A DNA stretch of 6,654 bases from Roseburia sp. GTDB lineage: Bacteria > Bacillota > Clostridia > Lachnospirales > Lachnospiraceae. The DNA lies in NCBI GenBank assembly GCA_017621905.1, contig JAGASC010000106.1, positions 1-6,654 of the forward strand. The letters run 5' to 3'. This document shows, in pieces, positions 1 to 6,592 of the stretch (position 1 is the first letter of the stretch; each line of letters opens with the position of its first letter). The notes under the pieces are model-generated. The model did no database searches, was not told the DNA's origin, and saw only the letters and a list, made by a program, of their open reading frames with translations. A program made the position numbers and the translations under genes.

Positions 1-12
1 AAAGAGAATAAA

Positions 13-58
13 GCGAAAGTGTGCAGTTGGGTTTCATAACCCTATTGGTGCCTTTCGC
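13..58 (+). other. Imperfect hairpin in the leader of the first gene
   Basis: The leader can fold into one interrupted stem, all in a single register. GCGAAAG (13-19) pairs perfectly with CTTTCGC (52-58). A 4x4 internal loop follows, then CAGT (24-27) pairs with ATTG (44-47) with one G-U, then a single T-T mismatch, and GGGTT (29-33) pairs with AACCC (38-42) around a TCAT loop. The base of the stem ends immediately before the purine-rich stretch GGAAAGG (59-65), the probable ribosome binding site of the gene starting at 78. It has no T-run, so it is not a standard terminator. It may tune translation or mRNA stability, or be an incidental inverted repeat. A preceding gene could end at the TAA at 9-11, but this cannot be shown. 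Confidence 0.4.
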
Positions 59-77
59 GGAAAGGCAGTTTATAAAA

Positions 78-1328
78 ATGAAAGAAAAAATTAAGGTCGG
101 TTATATTGGACTGGGCGGACGAGGAATGAGTGTGCTTAAGCTTTGTTTCTCCGATATGCAGGATGTTGAGATTCGGGCACTGTGTGACTGGGAAGAGGAC
201 AGGGTGCAGCAGGCAGTTTCTATGCTCAACGAAAAAGGAAAACCAAGCCCGTACACTACCACGGATTATAAGGAGATACTGGCAGATGATGAAATCGATG
301 CTGTGATTATTATGACAGGCTGGCACACGCATGTCAAATTGGCAAAAGAATCCATGCTTGCCGGAAAGTATACGGCGGTAGAGGTAGGATGCGCTTACGA
401 TATCCAGGAGTGCCATGATTTGATAGAGGCTTATGAGAAGACCGGGGCTCCTCTTATGATGCTGGAAAATTGCTGCTACGGCAGGAATGAGATGATGTTG
501 TTAAATATTGTAAAGCAGGGGCTTTTGGGCGAGGTTGTCCACTGTAAGGGCGGTTATTGCCATTATCTGCCGGAGATGGAGTTGTTTAAAGAGAGAGATA
601 AGCCTCATTATCGAATTTTTGAATACATTAACAGAAATTGTGAGCAATATCCGACGCACGAACTCGGACCGATCATGAAGGTGTTGGATATTAATCGCGG
701 AAATCGTATGATGAAACTGACATCCGTTGCATCTAAGAGCAGGGGACTGAAGGCTTATGCCAAAGAGCATCTTCCGGCTGACAGTATTTTCAACAATGTA
801 GAGTATAAACAGGGTGATATCGTGACTACCTGTATTACCTGTGCCAACGGAGAGACAATACAGCTATCATTGGATACAACACTTCCAAGGGCATTTTACA
901 GCCGTGACTTTACAGTGCGCGGTACAAAAGGCATGTATTCCGAGGAGAGAAATGTTATGTTCTTTGAGGGAGATGTGGAAGGCGAGTTTGATAATGTAAG
1001 TAAGTATTATGAAAAGTATGATCATCCCTTACATGCGGAATATGTGCAGGGAGAATTAAAGGGAGGCCATGGCGGGATGGACTGGCTTGTGTGTAGAGCC
1101 TTTGTGGAAAGCGTAAAGAGAGGCATTAATACTCCGATTGATGCTTATGATACGGTAGCCTTGATGGCAATCGGACCTCTTTCGGAAATGTCGATTCAAA
1201 AAGGCGGAATGCCCGTGGATATTCCGGACTTCACAAAAGGGAAATGGATGCGTCGTGAGCCTGCAATAGACAGTAAGTATTGTTTGGACAAAGTGGTTGT
1301 TGATCAGGAGACCCCTATTTTTCAATAA
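78..1328 (+). CDS. GH109-like NAD-dependent glycosidase (Gfo/Idh/MocA fold)
   Basis: This 416-residue protein has an N-terminal Rossmann nucleotide-binding motif, GLGGRG at residues 11-16, preceded by a hydrophobic strand. Family-typical blocks follow: ENCCYGR (130-136), YPTHELGP (191-198), DINRGNR (204-210), GDIVTT (246-251), ANGETI (256-261), DTTLPR (266-271), KYDHPL (313-318), GGHGGMD (329-335), and AFVESVKRG with TPIDAYD (341-358). I recall this set from GH109, the alpha-N-acetylgalactosaminidase family. GH109 enzymes use tightly bound NAD to oxidise the sugar transiently, eliminate the aglycone, add water and reduce again. There is no signal peptide or lipobox, so it should act in the cytoplasm on an imported substrate. 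The ATG at 78 was chosen because residue conservation begins there and GGAAAGG (59-65) lies upstream; a GTG at 21 would add an unconserved extension. True specificity could differ from GalNAc, or the protein could be a plain dehydrogenase. Confidence 0.82.
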   Translation: MKEKIKVGYIGLGGRGMSVLKLCFSDMQDVEIRALCDWEEDRVQQAVSMLNEKGKPSPYTTTDYKEILADDEIDAVIIMTGWHTHVKLAKESMLAGKYTAVEVGCAYDIQECHDLIEAYEKTGAPLMMLENCCYGRNEMMLLNIVKQGLLGEVVHCKGGYCHYLPEMELFKERDKPHYRIFEYINRNCEQYPTHELGPIMKVLDINRGNRMMKLTSVASKSRGLKAYAKEHLPADSIFNNVEYKQGDIVTTCITCANGETIQLSLDTTLPRAFYSRDFTVRGTKGMYSEERNVMFFEGDVEGEFDNVSKYYEKYDHPLHAEYVQGELKGGHGGMDWLVCRAFVESVKRGINTPIDAYDTVALMAIGPLSEMSIQKGGMPVDIPDFTKGKWMRREPAIDSKYCLDKVVVDQETPIFQ

Positions 1329-1356
1329 TTGACAAATAGAAGCTTGAGGATATCGG
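1329..1356 (+). promoter_or_regulatory. Possible weak internal promoter
   Basis: A perfect -35-type hexamer, TTGACA, lies at 1329-1334, directly after the TAA of the first gene. With a 16-base spacer the -10 position reads TATCGG (1351-1356), matching the TATAAT consensus at only three of six bases. The palindrome at 1357-1371 would sit at the start point, where an operator could lie. The poor -10 makes this tentative, and the TTGACA may be chance. Confidence 0.15.
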
Positions 1357-1388
1357 AAACCGAATCGGTTTTTGATTTTCTCAAGCTT
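1340..1388 (+). other. Long intercistronic hairpin between the two oxidoreductase genes
   Basis: AAGCTTGAG (1340-1348) is perfectly complementary to CTCAAGCTT (1380-1388). The pairing continues inward in the same register through G-U, A-U, one U-U mismatch, A-U, U-A, C-G, two G-U pairs and then AAACCG with CGGTTT. It closes on an AAU triloop centred at 1364. That is 22 paired positions out of 23 in a 49-nt structure, far longer than expected by chance in a 91-nt gap. The RNA 3' of the stem reads UUAUUAGGG, not a U-run, so the full stem is not a typical intrinsic terminator. The inner stem alone, followed by TTTTGATTTT-like sequence, could act as a weak attenuator. Likely roles are mRNA processing or stability, differential expression, or partial termination. 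The inner 15 bases (1357-1371) also form a perfect DNA palindrome that could be a repressor operator. Confidence 0.7.
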
Positions 1389-1419
1389 ATTAGGGTATCA
1401 AGATGAAAGGAGTTTATAA

Positions 1420-2556
1420 ATGGAAAGAGTAAGATTTGGAATTATAGGCTGCGGGCTTATGGGAAAAGAGTTTGCGTCAGCAGCAGCCCGTTGGTGTCAC
1501 TTATCAGCGCGGATTGCAAAGCCGGAGATAGTAGCAATCTGCGATCAGAATGAGGAAGCTATGGCTTGGTTTGAAGAGCATGTGGATACAATTGTCTTTA
1601 AGACGAAGGACTATAAAGAACTTTTGGCAAGGGACGACGTAGATGCTGTTTACTGTGCACTTCCTCATAACCTGCATGGAGTAGTATATAGTGACATTAT
1701 CAATGCGGGCAAGCATTTGCTGGGAGAAAAACCCTTTGGTATTGATAAAACGGATAATGAAAAGATTCTGGATGCACTGAAGGCACATCCGGAGGTGGTC
1801 GTAAGGTGTGCCAGCGAATTCCCTTATTATCCGGCATGTCAGGAACTGATCCGCTGGATTAAGGAGGGACGTTTCGGAAAGATCATGGAGGTACATACAG
1901 GGATCAATCATTCCAGTGACATGGATTTGGATAAGCCCATCAACTGGAAACGTATGATTAAAATCAATGGAGAGTATGGCTGTATGGGCGATTTGGGGAT
2001 TCATACCCAGCATGTTCCCTTCCGCATGGGCTGGAAACCAAAGAGAGTTTATGCAAGCTTGTCAAATATTGCCACAGAGCGCTATGACAGGACCGGCAAG
2101 AAGGTTCCTTGCGAGACATGGGATAATGCGACGCTTACTTGCGAAATGAAGGCAGACAACGGAGATGAGTTTCCGGTATATTTTGAAATGAAGAGGATGA
2201 AACCGGGAGCTACCAACGAATGGTACATTCAGGTAGACGGGCTAAAATGCTCTGCAAAATTTTCCACGACAGATCCCAATGCCTTCTATTATACAGAGTC
2301 CTGGGGAAAAGAGCAGGGCTGGTGCAGAGTCGGGGTTGGATATAAGTCCATGATTCCCACCATTACTGCAAGTATTTTTGAGTTTGGTTTTACCGATGCA
2401 ATTTTACAGATGTGGGCAGCATTTATGATGGAAATTGAAGGAAAAACGCCTGAGTTTGGTTGCTTTACCCCACAGGAGAGTGCGCTTTCTCATAAACTTT
2501 TGACTGCAGCACTCCGGTCTCATAAGGAAAAGTGTGCGGTAGAGATTGAAGCATAA
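1420..2556 (+). CDS. Gfo/Idh/MocA-family oxidoreductase
   Basis: This 378-residue protein is an NAD(P)-dependent sugar or cyclitol dehydrogenase by family. The N-terminal Rossmann motif GCGLMG is at residues 10-15 and an acidic residue follows strand two (CD, 41-42). The EKP signature is at 103-105, with K104 expected to be the catalytic/cofactor-contacting lysine. The block GCMGDLGIHTQHV (187-199) supplies the usual Asp and His (D191, H195) near the substrate. The C-terminal half is the alpha/beta domain used for substrate binding and oligomerisation. It is not a duplicate of the gene upstream: it lacks the YPTH and GGHGGMD blocks and resembles ordinary Gfo/Idh/MocA dehydrogenases. The ATG at 1420 has a strong AAAGGAG (1406-1412) seven bases upstream. 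The substrate cannot be assigned; oxidising a hydroxyl of the sugar handled by the operon is the natural inference. Confidence 0.85.
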   Translation: MERVRFGIIGCGLMGKEFASAAARWCHLSARIAKPEIVAICDQNEEAMAWFEEHVDTIVFKTKDYKELLARDDVDAVYCALPHNLHGVVYSDIINAGKHLLGEKPFGIDKTDNEKILDALKAHPEVVVRCASEFPYYPACQELIRWIKEGRFGKIMEVHTGINHSSDMDLDKPINWKRMIKINGEYGCMGDLGIHTQHVPFRMGWKPKRVYASLSNIATERYDRTGKKVPCETWDNATLTCEMKADNGDEFPVYFEMKRMKPGATNEWYIQVDGLKCSAKFSTTDPNAFYYTESWGKEQGWCRVGVGYKSMIPTITASIFEFGFTDAILQMWAAFMMEIEGKTPEFGCFTPQESALSHKLLTAALRSHKEKCAVEIEA

Positions 2557-2578
2557 AAAAGAAGAGGAAAGAGAGCTT

Positions 2579-4126
2579 ATGATGTTTAAAAATATAAAAT
2601 ATTCTTTGGCTGATATGCTGGGAGAAGGCTATTTGAAAAGTGTGATAGATGCCAACTGCTTTTTTGGCGCAGAGGATAGAGCAAAGTTGGAAGCCTGTGC
2701 TTATGAAAAGGTGGAATTTTACCCGGAGGCAAATCAGAAGAGAAATGATGCGTTACTTGGCAAGGTAGGAACCAAGGTGATGGATGATTACGATAACACC
2801 AATGACGGTGCCTCCACAGATTCGTACAAAGCAGCATTTCACAGAGCAGCGGCACCCATAAGCGGACAGGGATGTTTCCGGATTGGAGAAGACGGAAGAC
2901 TCTATTTTGTTGGAAAAAGTGAGCATTATCATGCATCCTTAGGACACACCTTTTGGGGTTATAAGCTGATTGACAATGCCAGGGCTCTTGGAATTCTCAA
3001 TGCCACACACAATAATACAAGAGGATTTATTACCAGAACATTGGAACGAGAACTGATTCGTACAGCAAACGGAATTTCGGAAAATGACACTGAGAAACTG
3101 ACTGAGATATTAGACAGTCGAGAAAAGCATGTGTTGAACAGAATTATTAACCTGGAAACCGGTTCTCTGGCAGTAGAAGCTGCCATTAAGATGATGCTGA
3201 ATCGTTTTTACAAACAGGGTGCGGCTGATGCAGAGCGCGTATATGAGGGACGTATTCCTGTGTTTTTTGTCATGGCAGACCGGGACGGTGGCTGCGAGGC
3301 GAATTATCATGGTACCACCATTTTTGCTCAGACCTTCCGCAATATATGGCCGGGTATTTATGGGAATGCGGAACAACAAGGTTTGTATAAAGTAGTTTCC
3401 GTCAAGATTAATGATATTGATGATTTCAAAGAGAAGATTGAAACCTATAATCAGGCTCCCTACAAGACAGCAGGATTTCTGCATGAGATTGTATTGATGA
3501 ATTATGCCGGGATTCGATTGCAGAAGGAGTTTTTAAAGCAGGCGTATGCTTTATGCCGGAAGTATGATACACCTACCCTGGCAGATGAGATTCAGTCCTG
3601 CATCTGGTATAAAGAATTATATCTTTTCCGCAGATATGAGCTTACACCGGATTTTGTCATTATAGGAAAGGGATTTTCCGGCGGTGAGTATCCGGCCAGC
3701 AAGGTGATCACTACGGCTGAAATGGATAGTTTGAATCAATTTGGTGCTTTGGTTACAAATGGACAGGAAGAGCTGGCTTCTTTGGCTTATCTGATAACCA
3801 TGCGCTTTGTGCAGGATAATGGACAGGAAATCGAGGCAAATGAGAAATTCTTCTTTGAGCGTCTTACAGAGGTTGCCGGGAAGCATAAAAATGCAGTAGA
3901 AGGTGCAGAAGGACTGGGATTTTTAGCATCGTTGGTGTTCCATGATCTTAAGACGGCTGCGTTATTTGCGAAGAAGGTAAATGAAAGCGGTATTGATGTG
4001 AGCGCCCAGACTTATAAAACAAACTGCCCGGCAGCGGTACTTATTAAACCACGACTTATCACATCGGAAGCAGGGGTCGAGTTTTTGGTCAGCACATTTG
4101 ACCGGATTCTGGACGAGATGAAGTGA
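2579..4126 (+). CDS. Class III PLP-dependent aminotransferase
   Basis: This 515-residue protein carries the landmarks of fold type I, class III aminotransferases. NLETGSLAVEAAIK (191-204) matches the phosphate-binding N-S-G-x-E-A-N-E-A-A-I-K type block. YHGTT (243-247) is the aromatic stacking region. ADEIQS (335-340) gives the Asp (D336) and Gln (Q339) that contact the pyridine nitrogen and ring. PDFVIIGKG (357-365) supplies the Schiff-base lysine, K364. Class III enzymes move an amino group from amines or amino acids that are often not alpha-substituted, or from amino sugars. Residues 1-115 are an N-terminal extension, making the protein longer than the usual 400-460 residues. The start is ATGATG at 2579, downstream of GAGGAAAGAGAG (2564-2575); an upstream TTG at 2546 would overlap the previous gene. 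The gap to that gene is 22 nt. The substrate is unknown; an amino- or keto-sugar fits the context, by inference. Confidence 0.85.
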   Translation: MMFKNIKYSLADMLGEGYLKSVIDANCFFGAEDRAKLEACAYEKVEFYPEANQKRNDALLGKVGTKVMDDYDNTNDGASTDSYKAAFHRAAAPISGQGCFRIGEDGRLYFVGKSEHYHASLGHTFWGYKLIDNARALGILNATHNNTRGFITRTLERELIRTANGISENDTEKLTEILDSREKHVLNRIINLETGSLAVEAAIKMMLNRFYKQGAADAERVYEGRIPVFFVMADRDGGCEANYHGTTIFAQTFRNIWPGIYGNAEQQGLYKVVSVKINDIDDFKEKIETYNQAPYKTAGFLHEIVLMNYAGIRLQKEFLKQAYALCRKYDTPTLADEIQSCIWYKELYLFRRYELTPDFVIIGKGFSGGEYPASKVITTAEMDSLNQFGALVTNGQEELASLAYLITMRFVQDNGQEIEANEKFFFERLTEVAGKHKNAVEGAEGLGFLASLVFHDLKTAALFAKKVNESGIDVSAQTYKTNCPAAVLIKPRLITSEAGVEFLVSTFDRILDEMK

Positions 4127-4145
4127 AGAATTGGAAGAGCGATAT

Positions 4146-5636
4146 ATGGAATATATAATTAGTTATGATATTGGTACATCCGGGATCAAATGTGGATTGT
4201 TTGACGCTGACCTCAACTGCTGCATTATCACGCGCTGTAATTATGAAGTGAAAATGACCGTCGAGGGAACAGCGGAGGCAGAGCCGGAGGATTATATCAG
4301 AGGGATGGTTTGCTGTACACGGGAGGCTTTGGAACGAAGCGGGATACCTGCAAAGGATATTTGTTCCATGTGTACAACTACGCAAGGTGAAACACTGATT
4401 CCGGTGGATGGGACTGGACAACCGCTTTATAAAGCAATCGTATGGTTGGATGGAAGAGCTGCCCAAGAAGCGGATTTTATCAGAGAACATTTTCCGGATA
4501 CGATCTTTCGGGAAAAAACCGGGCTCCCCGGTGTAGATGGCTATGTTCCGTTAGCGAAGCTTATGCATATAAGACAGAAGATGCCGGAGGTATATGAAAA
4601 AACGGCAAAGTTCATGTTGCTTGAGGATTATGTAATCTTTCGGCTTACAGGAAGGACTGTCAGCGAAAAAAGTCTGCTGTCGTCTACTGGATATTTTGAT
4701 TTAAATACGGACGAATTATGGCTGGATGCGCTGGATGTTATCGGAATAAATCCGGGAAGGATTCCTGATGTAGTAGAGCCCGGTCAACGAATCGGCTGCT
4801 TGACGGCAGAGGCGGCTCGGCTTCTGGGACTAACTTGTGAGACGGTCGTATATGCAGGAGCAATGGATCAATTGGCCGGAGCGGTTGGATGTGGAAATTG
4901 TAATGTTGGAGATGTCCATGAAACCACAGGTACAGCTATGATTGTAGCCTCTACCATGGGACTTAGGGATTGTATGGCGTGTGATAAACAGCTTACGGTT
5001 TATCGTCATGTGCAAAAGGAGCGTTATTTATTGCTTGCAATATCCAAAACGGCCACCACAGTTTTGAAATGGTTTGCTGAGCAGTTCTATCAGGAACGAA
5101 AGGAAGAGGATATTTATGCGTATCTGAGCAGCATTGTTGCGGAGGGAACTCCCGGTGCGAACGGTGTCATTATGATTCCTTATTTTGAAGGCATGATAGG
5201 TGCGGAGCAGAGTAAAGGAGTATTCTGGAATATAGGGCTCCATAATACCAGAGAGGATTTTGTGCGGGCAATTTTTGAAGGAGTTTCCTACATGCTAAAG
5301 GACAATATTCGGTTGATGAGTGGCGGCAATGAACAGAAAGGAAGCCTTATTTCTATTGGCGGAGCTGCAAGGAGTGATATCTGGTGTCAGATTAAGGCAG
5401 ACGTTACGGGAAAAGAAATTGTCACTATGTCGCAGGAAGAGTCTGCATTATTTGGCTGTGCGTGTATTGCAGCAGTGGGAAGTGGCAGATATCCGTCCTA
5501 TGCAGAAGCGGCAAAAGTTCAGGGGGAGAGTAAGCGTTATATTCCGAACAGTACAAATGCCGGTGTCTATGAGAAGGAATATGAAAAATATAATAAAATG
5601 AAAGGACAGCTTGTCAGATTATATCAAGAGCTGTAA
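4146..5636 (+). CDS. FGGY-family carbohydrate kinase
   Basis: This 496-residue ATP-dependent sugar kinase has the length and two-lobed actin-like fold of the FGGY family. YDIGTSG (7-13) is the phosphate-1 loop with D8. AGAMDQLAGAVG (237-248) carries the catalytic base D241. IGGAARSDIW (404-413) followed by Q415-ADVTGK matches the second FGGY signature and adenosine region, and EESALFGCA (431-439) is the C-terminal helix. The substrate loop TQGETLIPVD (79-88) and AIVWLDGRA (97-105) resemble the glycerol-kinase Q-R-E-T/A-I-V-W-Q arrangement with the Arg replaced by Gly, and differ from the Q-M-H-G of xylulokinase. A xylulokinase label is therefore unsafe. The likely role is phosphorylating the ketose for the aldolase downstream. 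The ATG at 4146 has GGAAGAG (4133-4139) six bases before it; the gap to the aminotransferase is 19 nt. Confidence 0.87.
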   Translation: MEYIISYDIGTSGIKCGLFDADLNCCIITRCNYEVKMTVEGTAEAEPEDYIRGMVCCTREALERSGIPAKDICSMCTTTQGETLIPVDGTGQPLYKAIVWLDGRAAQEADFIREHFPDTIFREKTGLPGVDGYVPLAKLMHIRQKMPEVYEKTAKFMLLEDYVIFRLTGRTVSEKSLLSSTGYFDLNTDELWLDALDVIGINPGRIPDVVEPGQRIGCLTAEAARLLGLTCETVVYAGAMDQLAGAVGCGNCNVGDVHETTGTAMIVASTMGLRDCMACDKQLTVYRHVQKERYLLLAISKTATTVLKWFAEQFYQERKEEDIYAYLSSIVAEGTPGANGVIMIPYFEGMIGAEQSKGVFWNIGLHNTREDFVRAIFEGVSYMLKDNIRLMSGGNEQKGSLISIGGAARSDIWCQIKADVTGKEIVTMSQEESALFGCACIAAVGSGRYPSYAEAAKVQGESKRYIPNSTNAGVYEKEYEKYNKMKGQLVRLYQEL

Positions 5637-5646
5637 AGGAGAGAAA

Positions 5647-6566
5647 ATGTTAGTTACATTAAAACAGATGATGAATTTGTGTGAAGCAAAGAAATGCGCT
5701 GCCGGTGCTTTTAACACACCAAATCTGGAAGGAATTATAGCTGTTTTAAGTGCAGCGGAGGAGATGAATGTGCCGGTCATTATCCAGCATGCGCAGGGGC
5801 ATGAACAATTTATGCCAATCCGTATCATTGGACCTATCATGTTAGAAATGGCAAAGAGAGCCAAGGTTCCGGTATGTGTACATCTGGATCATGGTGAGGA
5901 TCTGGATTATGTGTGTACCGCTTTGGATTTGGGATTTACTTCGGTCATGTACGATGGTTCTGTGCTGTCTCTGGATGAAAATATTGCAAATACAAAACTG
6001 GCAGTTTCTTTTGCAAAACAGACCGGTGCCTCGGTGGAGGCAGAAATCGGATGTATGGGAAAAAGAGAGAACGGTTCCGGCTCCGGTGCAGGCAGTAATG
6101 ATCCCGAAAAAATCTATACAGATCCGAAACAGGCTAAAATTTTTGTGGAGGAAACCGGCATTGATGCGTTGGCATGTTCCTTTGGAACAACCCACGGGGT
6201 ATATTTAAGCGAACCAAAGCTGGATTTCTCCGTGGTAGAAAATGTCAGAAAAATGGCAAATATTCCGGTAGTGATGCACGGTGGTTCCGGTGTCAGTCCG
6301 GAGAATTTCAGAAAAGCAATCGAAAAGGTGTCCGGAAAATCAATTACTATACCTATATGGCGATGGCAGGCGGAGAGACGATTGCAGAACAGTTTCGAAT
6401 GGGCTGCATTCCGGTGGAAAAGGACGGCAAGCATTATAAGTACTGCTATTCGCTGGTTGAAAGCGGAAAGGATGTTCCTATCATGTACCATGATATTGTA
6501 CAGTGGGGAACAGAAGCTATGAAAGAAAATTGCAAAAAAGCGATGGAAATATTTGCAATGAAATAA
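5647..6566 (+). pseudogene. Class II ketose-phosphate aldolase, interrupted by a 1-base frameshift
   Basis: The first 227 residues are a class II (zinc) aldolase of the FbaA/GatY/KbaY group, which splits ketose phosphates into DHAP plus an aldehyde. AFNTPNLEG is at 21-29. HLDHGED (79-85) gives the catalytic Asp (D81) and a zinc His (H82), and EAEIG is at 131-135. GTTHGVY (180-186) and MHGGSG (210-215) give zinc ligands H183 and H211. After AAG at 6325-6327 the frame is wrong. Reading on from GGT at 6327 restores GVRKINYYTYM and a normal C-terminus, for 306 residues in total. As written, the original frame runs to 6522 with 64 unrelated residues (291 in all) and lacks the K-I-N..T phosphate-binding strand. 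AGGAG (5637-5641) lies five bases before the ATG and touches the kinase stop. The break could be real decay or a sequencing or assembly error. Confidence 0.85.
6322..6330 (+). other. Frameshift point in the aldolase gene
   Basis: The bases read GAAAAGGTG. The upstream frame gives Glu-Lys-Val, while homology resumes as Lys-Gly-Val-Arg-Lys-Ile-Asn only if one G is added to the GG at 6327-6328. The simplest event is loss of one G from an original GGG following AAAA, a run where polymerase slippage and sequencing indels are both common. Confidence 0.85.
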
Positions 6567-6579
6567 GAAAAACAGAGTT

Positions 6580-6585
6580 AGGAGG
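6580..6585 (+). promoter_or_regulatory. Ribosome binding site of the last, partial gene
   Basis: AGGAGG is a consensus Shine-Dalgarno sequence seven bases before the ATG at 6593. It confirms that start and implies efficient translation of the next gene. The gap after the aldolase stop is 26 nt and holds no terminator-like hairpin, so transcription should continue into it. Confidence 0.8.
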
Positions 6586-6592
6586 ATTGCCT

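Noticed and set aside
21..77. Upstream GTG start for the first gene
   Set aside because: The extension lies within the leader hairpin, shows no conserved features, and the Rossmann strand typical of the family starts right after the ATG at 78.
1372..1393. TTGATT...TATTAG as a promoter for the second oxidoreductase
   Set aside because: The spacer is only about 10 bases, too short for a sigma-70/A promoter, and the elements lie in the hairpin arm.
1340..1395. The intercistronic hairpin as a rho-independent terminator
   Set aside because: The full stem is followed by TATTAGGG, not a T-run, and the gene after it has a strong ribosome binding site and fits the same pathway.
1504..2013. Minus-strand reading frame of 169 codons, and other antisense frames across the window
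   Set aside because: They are exact shadows of well-supported + strand genes, with Cys/His/Ile-rich composition and no recognisable motifs.
2546..2578. TTG start for the aminotransferase
   Set aside because: It would overlap the previous gene, has no good ribosome binding site, and adds only a Lys/Glu-rich run that is the translated Shine-Dalgarno region.
4131..4145. TTG start for the kinase, and likewise the TTG at 5611 for the aldolase
   Set aside because: In both cases the extra codons cover the Shine-Dalgarno region, while the ATG choices at 4146 and 5647 have correct spacing and start at the conserved first strand.
5320..5601. Alternate-frame + strand reading frame inside the kinase gene, and a similar one at 1967-2149
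   Set aside because: They lie wholly within convincing coding sequence and show no conserved motif or upstream ribosome binding site.
6321..6330. Programmed -1 ribosomal frameshift joining the two aldolase frames
   Set aside because: The in-frame codons GAA AAG are preceded by C, so the site does not fit the X-XXY-YYZ slippery pattern: the P-site tRNA would have to re-pair GAA on CGA. I see no clear downstream stem, and aldolases are not known to use recoding. An indel is the simpler explanation.
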